A stretch of 38,306 nucleotides of DNA, from the NCBI GenBank assembly GCA_002869895.2, contig NEWP02000027.1, positions 76,184-114,489 of the forward strand, in the 5' to 3' direction. Source of the DNA: Nitrospira sp. CG24E. Its GTDB lineage: Bacteria > Nitrospirota > Nitrospiria > Nitrospirales > Nitrospiraceae. Of the stretch, positions 33,549 to 38,306 are shown one piece after another. The first letter of the stretch is position 1, and the number at the start of each line of letters is the position of its first letter. Made by a program: the position numbers and the translations under genes. The notes beneath the pieces are model-generated. The model worked only from the letters and a program-made list of their open reading frames with translations. It did no database searches and was not told where the DNA came from.

Positions 33549-34130
33549 ATGATTCATCCCCTGCCTTCCAGCTGCGAACGGGCGATCTTGGAGCAATTTC
33601 TCAAGGCGGAGGCGATGGCCTTGTGGGCGGTACGTTCTGCGCAAGTGCAGGAGGTTCCGCCCGCAGTACTGCAGTTTTTGCGCCGCCATGAAGAAGAAGA
33701 GGCCGAGCACCTCAAGCAGTTTGAGCTGTTGCTGGGAACAAGCTCGCACGGTAAGTCGGCGCTTCCTCGTATGCCCAGTCAATGGAGAGTCCTCGCGGTG
33801 CATCTCTACGGGTATGAAACGCTGGGATTGGAATTTGCGCGGCTGTTAGTCGGATTGCGGTCTGATTTGACTTCCATCTTGGAAGATGAAGAAGTGCATG
33901 TGGGGTTTTTTGAAGATGAGGTCCGCACCATTCTTGCTCGAAGCGGATCCGTCGCAGATGGTGCGAGGCAGGCGGCACAGGCCTGGCGGAAGCGGTTGCC
34001 TCGCACGGTCGACCGGTATCTTCACGATGAGAGTCTCGCGCCTTTTCGGGACGACCTGCGCCGACATATCCTTGACGCGATCGACAGGCGTTTTCTTGCT
34101 GTGGGATTGTTGATCGGTGAAGTAGCCTGA
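33549..34130 (+). CDS. Ferritin-like diiron-type protein
   Basis: 193 residues, all helical. The carboxylate/histidine ligand pattern of four-helix-bundle diiron proteins is visible: E in FLKAEAMALW, ExxH in EEEEAEHLKQF, E in HLYGYETLGLEFA, and ExxH in EDEEVHVGFFEDEV. It could store or oxidise iron or act as an oxidase; the exact subfamily is not recognised. The start has only a weak GGGC-like ribosome binding site. It is convergent with sthA. Confidence 0.7.
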   Translation: MIHPLPSSCERAILEQFLKAEAMALWAVRSAQVQEVPPAVLQFLRRHEEEEAEHLKQFELLLGTSSHGKSALPRMPSQWRVLAVHLYGYETLGLEFARLLVGLRSDLTSILEDEEVHVGFFEDEVRTILARSGSVADGARQAAQAWRKRLPRTVDRYLHDESLAPFRDDLRRHILDAIDRRFLAVGLLIGEVA

Positions 34131-34136
34131 AGGCCG

Positions 34137-34204
34137 AAAATCAGAACACCCAGAAATCAGAACCCAGAATAATCACTCGTCTCGCTTTTCCCGCCAGTCT
34201 CGCG
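34137..34204. repeat. Periodic array in the convergent gap (7-bp, then 9-bp units)
   Basis: 34137-34172 shows AAATCAG/AACCCAG-type heptamers. 34176-34204 shows nonamers ending in TCTCGC. The last block, CCGCCAGTCTCGCG, with its neighbours is nearly the same as in the 17290-17339 arm. The array fills the short gap between the ferritin-like stop and the sthA stop. Confidence 0.6.
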
Positions 34205-34208
34205 TGTG

Positions 34209-35624
34209 TTATGCGGCGATCGAGGTCCGGAGTCTTTGACGTTGGCCCACGATATCAAGCGCGGCGACGCGATAGGTTTCCGCCAGCGTCGGGAAGTTGA
34301 AGATGTTCTCGACAAAGGAGTCGATCGTGGCTGCATGCTGCAGCGCCATCTGGCCGACATGAATCAGTTCCGTGGCGCCTTCCCCGACAATTTGGACGCC
34401 TAGCAGGTGTTCGCCTCTCGGATCGGCGATCAGTTTCAGTAATCCGTTGCGAATATCCGAGATCTGGCCGCGGGCGATTTCGTTAAATCGTGCTCGTCCT
34501 GCAAGAACCCCTCGATAACGTACACGAGCCGCTGCTTCATCAAGTCCGACACTGGCCATTTCTGGAATTGTGTAAATTCCGACTGGAATGATGCCGGTGC
34601 CCTGTCCTTCCGGGAGACCCAGGGCATGACAGACGGCACGGCGGCCCTGTTCCATGGCAGTGGAGGCCAAGCCTGGGGGGCCGATGAGATCGCCGACGCC
34701 GTAAATGTGTGGAATCGCTGTCTGGCAATGTTCATTGACGGCCAACATTCCCTTTTCGGTGAGGGTCAAGCCGGCGGCGCCGATGTTGAGATCTTCAAGA
34801 TTTGCCTGGCGCCCCAATGCCACGAGCATTTTATCGCTCGTGAACACCTGTCCGTTCTGGAGTGTCGTCACCACGTGAGAGATGCCGTTCCATTGGACGT
34901 CCTTGATTTTCTGTCCCCCGCAATAACGACCGCCGTCGAGTTCGAAGCTTTGCATGAACGTGCGGATGAGTTCCTCATCGAAGAACTGAAGGGGGCGATC
35001 CGCCTTGTCGATCATGGTGACCTGTACTCCAAGTGCGGCAAAGATCGATGCATACTCCGATGCAATGATGCCGCCGCCCAATACGGTCAGAGATCGCGGT
35101 AAATAGATCATCGAGAGGATCGAGTCACTGTCCAGAATATGTTCATGCTCGATGGGAATGTCGATCGGTGCGCGGGGCCTGGATCCTGTGGCGATGACGA
35201 TCGTGTCGGCGGTGAGCGTTTGTGTCATACCGTCGACCGTGAGCAGCTCGATCAGTCGGTCGGAGCAAAAGTGGGCTCGCCCATGGAACAACGTGATCCC
35301 GTTGCGCGTCAGCTGGTTCATCATATAGTCGCCATGAGATGCGACGACCTCGTCCAAGCGGCGCATCAACGTGGAGACCAAGGTGTTCGGAGGGATCTGC
35401 TTGCCCAGTGCGGTCGAAGACCGTTTCATCCGGTCCATTTGCAGCGCGCTCTCGCGGAGCGTTTTGCTTGGAATGGTTCCTCGGTACACACAACCGCCGC
35501 CCACGCCCGGCTCTCGTTCGATCATTGCCACATGTTTGCCGGCTTTGGCGCCCTGGATGGCGGCCTTTTGGCCGGCCGGGCCGCTTCCGATCACCACAAT
35601 GTCGTAGTGAATCACGGTGCTCAT
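34209..35624 (-). CDS. sthA: Soluble (Si-specific) pyridine nucleotide transhydrogenase
   Basis: 471 residues of the flavoprotein disulfide reductase superfamily. FAD binding is at VVIGSGPAGQKAAIQGA, NAD binding at LTVLGGGIIASEYASIFAA, and the second FAD motif at HIYGVGDLIGPPGLAS. At the redox site C45 is kept (GGGCVYRGTIPSK) but the second Cys is replaced by Thr50, which is the mark of SthA against dihydrolipoamide dehydrogenase. It moves hydride between NADPH and NAD in the cytosol. Its ATG overlaps the stop of the HDOD gene by four bases (ATGA), so translation is probably coupled. Confidence 0.93.
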   Translation of the reverse strand: MSTVIHYDIVVIGSGPAGQKAAIQGAKAGKHVAMIEREPGVGGGCVYRGTIPSKTLRESALQMDRMKRSSTALGKQIPPNTLVSTLMRRLDEVVASHGDYMMNQLTRNGITLFHGRAHFCSDRLIELLTVDGMTQTLTADTIVIATGSRPRAPIDIPIEHEHILDSDSILSMIYLPRSLTVLGGGIIASEYASIFAALGVQVTMIDKADRPLQFFDEELIRTFMQSFELDGGRYCGGQKIKDVQWNGISHVVTTLQNGQVFTSDKMLVALGRQANLEDLNIGAAGLTLTEKGMLAVNEHCQTAIPHIYGVGDLIGPPGLASTAMEQGRRAVCHALGLPEGQGTGIIPVGIYTIPEMASVGLDEAAARVRYRGVLAGRARFNEIARGQISDIRNGLLKLIADPRGEHLLGVQIVGEGATELIHVGQMALQHAATIDSFVENIFNFPTLAETYRVAALDIVGQRQRLRTSIAA

Positions 35625-36490
35625 TGCGCCATCGTGTCCACGAGATGGAGAATCTTCTCGTTCAGATTGAGGAGGGTCTCAATATCGTTGGGGTAGAGGT
35701 TGAGATCGGCAAAGACACTGTGGTCTCGCAGGGTGCTGTCATCGAAGGAATCGGGAACGAGCAGGTAGGTTGCCAATCGGTCTGCCAGGCAGGTCATCAT
35801 GGCTTCTTGCCGATGTGAGGCTGCCTGTTCATAGGCCCAATAGTAGGTGATGGCTTCAGCGACCTGTGGGGGCAAGGCCCATTCAGTTGCGATTAAGCTG
35901 CCTACGCGTGAGTGGTAGCCGTCGAGGAACGAGATGATTTCGTGAGGTTTGAGCGGGATCTGCAGTTCTGCGGCGATGGTTGCGACGGCTTTGAGTACGA
36001 CCGGTTTTCCAACGGCATGCAAGAGCCCGCACAGGTACGCGCTTTCAACATTATAGCGACGCATGCGCGCGATCTCTTTGGCGTAAGCTCCGCTGGCCAG
36101 CGCGTGACGCCAGAGTTGCCGCACCTCCGTTTCATGACCCGGGATCTTCACGGCGGCACTTTTCAAAGAAATTGTGACGGCGATCTCCGACAGTTGATTG
36201 ACTCCGAGCATGGCGACGGCATGTTGGAGCGAGGCAATCGGAGTCCGGGGCATATAGGCCGGTGAATTGGCCACTCTCAGCACGTGGGCTGCCAGTGCCT
36301 GGTCCTGATGAATGAGCGCTGACAGACGGGCTGCATCTGCGGATGGGTCGTTCGCCAGAGCCATGACCCGGCCGGCGACTTGCGGCAACAGGGGAAGCTC
36401 GATCCGATCCTTGTCGATCCGTTCGGCTAAGGCCCGCTCAATCTGCTCCGGCATTCCTACGTTGTGAGCGTGAGGTATTATTGTATCCAT
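35621..36490 (-). CDS. HDOD domain protein
   Basis: 289 residues. The N-terminal two thirds match HDOD (PF08668): ELPLLPQVAGRVMALANDPS, ADAARLSALIHQDQALAAHV LRVANSPAY, SLQHAVAMLGVNQLSEIAVT and LCGLLHAVGKPVV. HDOD lacks the usual catalytic HD set and typically works as a signalling or regulatory module with two-component and cyclic-di-GMP networks. It is coupled to sthA by ATGA, an unusual pairing of a signalling domain and a redox enzyme. Confidence 0.9.
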   Translation of the reverse strand: MDTIIPHAHNVGMPEQIERALAERIDKDRIELPLLPQVAGRVMALANDPSADAARLSALIHQDQALAAHVLRVANSPAYMPRTPIASLQHAVAMLGVNQLSEIAVTISLKSAAVKIPGHETEVRQLWRHALASGAYAKEIARMRRYNVESAYLCGLLHAVGKPVVLKAVATIAAELQIPLKPHEIISFLDGYHSRVGSLIATEWALPPQVAEAITYYWAYEQAASHRQEAMMTCLADRLATYLLVPDSFDDSTLRDHSVFADLNLYPNDIETLLNLNEKILHLVDTMAQ

Positions 36491-36627
36491 GGCGCCGCTG
36501 ATCCACTGTGCCGATAGCTGTTCACTGTCGGTTGGTGCAATGCCTTGTCGGTCGAATGTGTCGGAACCTTAATCAGCAAGGAGGGCGCCATTGTGAGTTC
36601 AGTAGTACCTAGAACCCTGTGCGACAG

Positions 36628-37083
36628 CTACGGGGGAAATGGGCTAGTCGTCTTGCGCGCGCTGGCTCCTGCGGGAAACGGGGCGGAGAACGTTCCCATT
36701 CGCTCCACCCTGGCTCTCGGCCCGCGTCTCGTACCCCAATCGGACTGGCCCTGAAAATGGGCCCCCGCTTCAATGGAAATCGCCCGCGTGCGGATATCGC
36801 CGATCAAGATCCCTGGCTTCAGGATCTTGATTTTTTCAGACGCGATCACTGTGCCCTCAATTTTACCGCTCATGATCAAGGTTCCTGCCAAAACATTGCC
36901 GTTGATGATGGCATGTTCTCCAATCGTCAACGTCCCAGTGGTGCGGAGTTCCCCCTTAATCCGACCATCGATTTGTACATTTCCTTCAACGGTCAGAGTT
37001 CCTTCGAAGGTCACATCCTTGCCCATGAACGAGCATTCTGCTTGCTCCGCCGCTGTTCCGGATTGGCTTTTTCCGAATGCCAC
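36628..37083 (-). CDS. Bactofilin family cytoskeletal protein
   Basis: 151 residues starting at GTG 37083 with AGGAG about ten bases upstream. The core is the repetitive right-handed beta-helix of bactofilins (PF04519): FMGKDVTFEGTLTVEGNVQI, DGRIKGELRTTGTLTIGEHA and INGNVLAGTLIMSGKIEGTV. The Pro/Arg-rich tail (about 115-151) is disordered. Bactofilins polymerise without nucleotide and scaffold envelope or polarity functions. Followed 64 bases upstream on the strand by a second bactofilin. Confidence 0.9.
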   Translation of the reverse strand: MAFGKSQSGTAAEQAECSFMGKDVTFEGTLTVEGNVQIDGRIKGELRTTGTLTIGEHAIINGNVLAGTLIMSGKIEGTVIASEKIKILKPGILIGDIRTRAISIEAGAHFQGQSDWGTRRGPRARVERMGTFSAPFPAGASARKTTSPFPP

Positions 37084-37147
37084 GATGACAGACTCCTACC
37101 AGGTGTATTTCGGTTGGTGACGCAGTCGAACTTCAGGGTCGTCCGTG

Positions 37148-37666
37148 TTATGCATTAGCCCGTTTGAGAACTGGTGTCTCTGAATCATCGACGGAACGGG
37201 CCGACGTTTCACGAGGCGCTTCACGCGGTACGGCGCGAGGCATTTCCCGAACCGCTTGCGGCATTTGGAGCGTCCCGTTGAACAGCACTCCCTCTTCAAT
37301 CGAAAGCATCGGCGTCTTCACTCCGCCGTTGAGCACGGCGGGGGACTGCAGCTTGACCTTGTCTTTTGCCTCGACATCGCCGGTGATCTTTCCCATACAG
37401 ATGATGGTTCCCGCTGTCACCTTTGCGGTGATGACGGCTTCTTCTCCGACCAACAGGGTTCCATCCGTGTGGATCTCCCCATCGAGCAATCCGTCGATCC
37501 TCACAGACCCGCTGTAGGAAATCGTCCCTTTGAACTCGACGCCTTTGCCGATGAAGGCCACGACTGCTTCTGTCGACTCCGGTCTGGTGTTAGGGTATGT
37601 CAGTCCGCCTTCGCCTGTGAGTGATTGCATCGAACGTCTCGTGTCCTGCTTCTCCGGCTGCCACAT
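37148..37666 (-). CDS. Bactofilin family cytoskeletal protein
   Basis: 172 residues from ATG 37666, chosen because AGGAGG lies seven bases upstream. The frame is open to 37792 without a better signal. The beta-helix core reads FIGKGVEFKGTISYSGSVRI, DGLLDGEIHTDGTLLVGEEA and VITAKVTAGTIICMGKITGD. N- and C-terminal tails (about 1-30 and 140-172) are polar and disordered. With the neighbouring bactofilin it may form mixed filaments. The pair is probably one operon. Confidence 0.9.
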   Translation of the reverse strand: MWQPEKQDTRRSMQSLTGEGGLTYPNTRPESTEAVVAFIGKGVEFKGTISYSGSVRIDGLLDGEIHTDGTLLVGEEAVITAKVTAGTIICMGKITGDVEAKDKVKLQSPAVLNGGVKTPMLSIEEGVLFNGTLQMPQAVREMPRAVPREAPRETSARSVDDSETPVLKRANA

Positions 37667-38042
37667 GATCGGTCCTCCTCTGTATGTGAGATCAGTACAA
37701 TAGGGCTCAGAGTCTGTCGAAAGCTGTATCGGTCGGTGGGGGAGAAATATTGAGCGTCTCGTCACACGCAAGTGTTTTGCGGAGGTTCGCATCCGCTCGC
37801 TTCATCGTATGGGTAAGGTTTTTTCGGCTGGCTTTTGACCTGAGAGACGGGTTTCATTTTCTGGGCGCTTGCTAGACCCAGGTAACCTACGTAGGTCACG
37901 GAAAGTCAGCACTGGTCGTGGATAGACAACGATTACAGGTCGCCATCTTAGAGCTGATCGGCATCATTGTCCTTGATTGAGAAGGTATTTATCATCGAGT
38001 CGAAACTATCATGTCAGCATGCATCAGGACTATGGGTTTCTT
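37667..38042. other. Divergent intergenic region with a near-perfect palindrome
   Basis: Between the bactofilin start and the receiver gene. The 18-bp near-palindrome GTAACCTACGTAGGTCAC (37882-37899, centre ACCTACGTAGGT perfect) is a likely operator. No gene recognised. Confidence 0.5.
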
Positions 38043-38306
38043 ATGACACCGATCAAGATAGTGATCGTGGACGACCATGAAGTCACGCGGATGGGATTGC
38101 GGACCCTCCTCGGTCGAAAGGGCAGGATCACGGTCGTCGGCGAAGCGGCGAGCATCCAGGGGGCCGTCGAGACGGCCTGCCGGCTTCAACCGGATGTCGT
38201 CTTGATGGATGTCCGTTTGCCCGATGGGAGTGGAGTGGACGCCTGCCGTGCCATCAGGGGCTCCTGTCCCGCGACGCGGGTGCTCTTTCTCACCTCCTAT
38301 CAGGAC
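38043..38306 (+). CDS. NarL/FixJ-type response regulator (partial, cut by window end)
   Basis: 88 codons from ATG 38043 run to the window end. The receiver domain reads MTPIKIVIVDDHEVTRMGLR, with D10, D11, phospho-acceptor D56 in VVLMDVRLPDGSG and a Thr/Ser switch in LFLTSYQD. The DDHEVTRMGL opening is typical of NarL-type regulators, which carry a LuxR-like DNA-binding domain after the receiver. That part lies beyond the window. The palindrome at 37882-37899 may be its own site (inference). Confidence 0.85.
   Translation, partial: MTPIKIVIVDDHEVTRMGLRTLLGRKGRITVVGEAASIQGAVETACRLQPDVVLMDVRLPDGSGVDACRAIRGSCPATRVLFLTSYQD

Overview
The window looks like a chromosomal segment of a Gram-negative bacterium with moderately high GC. 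The protein set suggests a Nitrospira-like member of Nitrospirota: bacterial-type GltB/GltD, DUF1015, RqcH/NFACT, an XRE-S24 LexA-like regulator, two bactofilins, many lipoproteins, and very repetitive intergenic DNA. The taxon is inferred from gene style only. No rRNA or marker gene is present to prove it.

Layout. (a) 1-5300: a coiled-coil lipoprotein and a 48-residue membrane protein on the plus strand, then on the minus strand an orphan NtrC-type sigma-54 response regulator, a DUF1015 protein and a polyprenyl diphosphate synthase. (b) 5545-11267: gltB-gltD. gltB carries an internal deletion of about 300 bases plus a frame change. (c) 11259-17201: an accessory island bounded by two related palindromic elements. 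It holds a HEPN/MltR-like protein, an IS256-family transposase, a toxin-antitoxin (TA) antitoxin with a decayed ParE-like toxin, an intact BrnT-BrnA pair, VapBC with a frameshifted antitoxin lying between two DUF5069 paralogues (the first truncated), and a lysine/glycine-rich secreted protein. (d) 17382-25675: signalling and housekeeping genes (two PilZ proteins, a receiver protein, NFACT/RqcH, a zinc ribbon, lipoproteins, secreted proteins) and a stand-alone enzyme resembling the aKG-HExxH peptide beta-hydroxylases. (e) 26269-31659: a molybdate locus with an XRE-PBP fusion regulator, a frameshifted outer-membrane porin, and modA, modB and modC. (f) 32118-33262: a LexA-like repressor whose start codon abuts a perfect 19-bp palindrome, followed by two small genes, then tRNA-Met. 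(g) 33549-37666: a ferritin-like protein, sthA coupled to an HDOD gene, and two bactofilins. The window ends inside a NarL-type response regulator.

The strongest unexplained signal is between the genes. At least eight intergenic spots carry arrays of 6-, 7- or 9-bp units. Most arrays are followed by the same unit in inverted orientation, so the RNA could fold into a long imperfect hairpin. The unit sequence differs from element to element while the architecture stays the same. A second family of 121-194 bp palindromic elements has three copies, and one of them supplies the gltD stop codon.

A second theme is gene decay: gltB, vapB, a ParE-like toxin, a DUF5069 copy, a permease fragment and the 3' end of the porin all show disruptions. 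A third is regulation. Three genes (brnT, the molybdate regulator, the LexA-like repressor) have a TTGACA-type promoter placed so that the transcript would start at or a few bases before the ATG, with no ribosome binding site, and two of these promoters overlap a palindrome.
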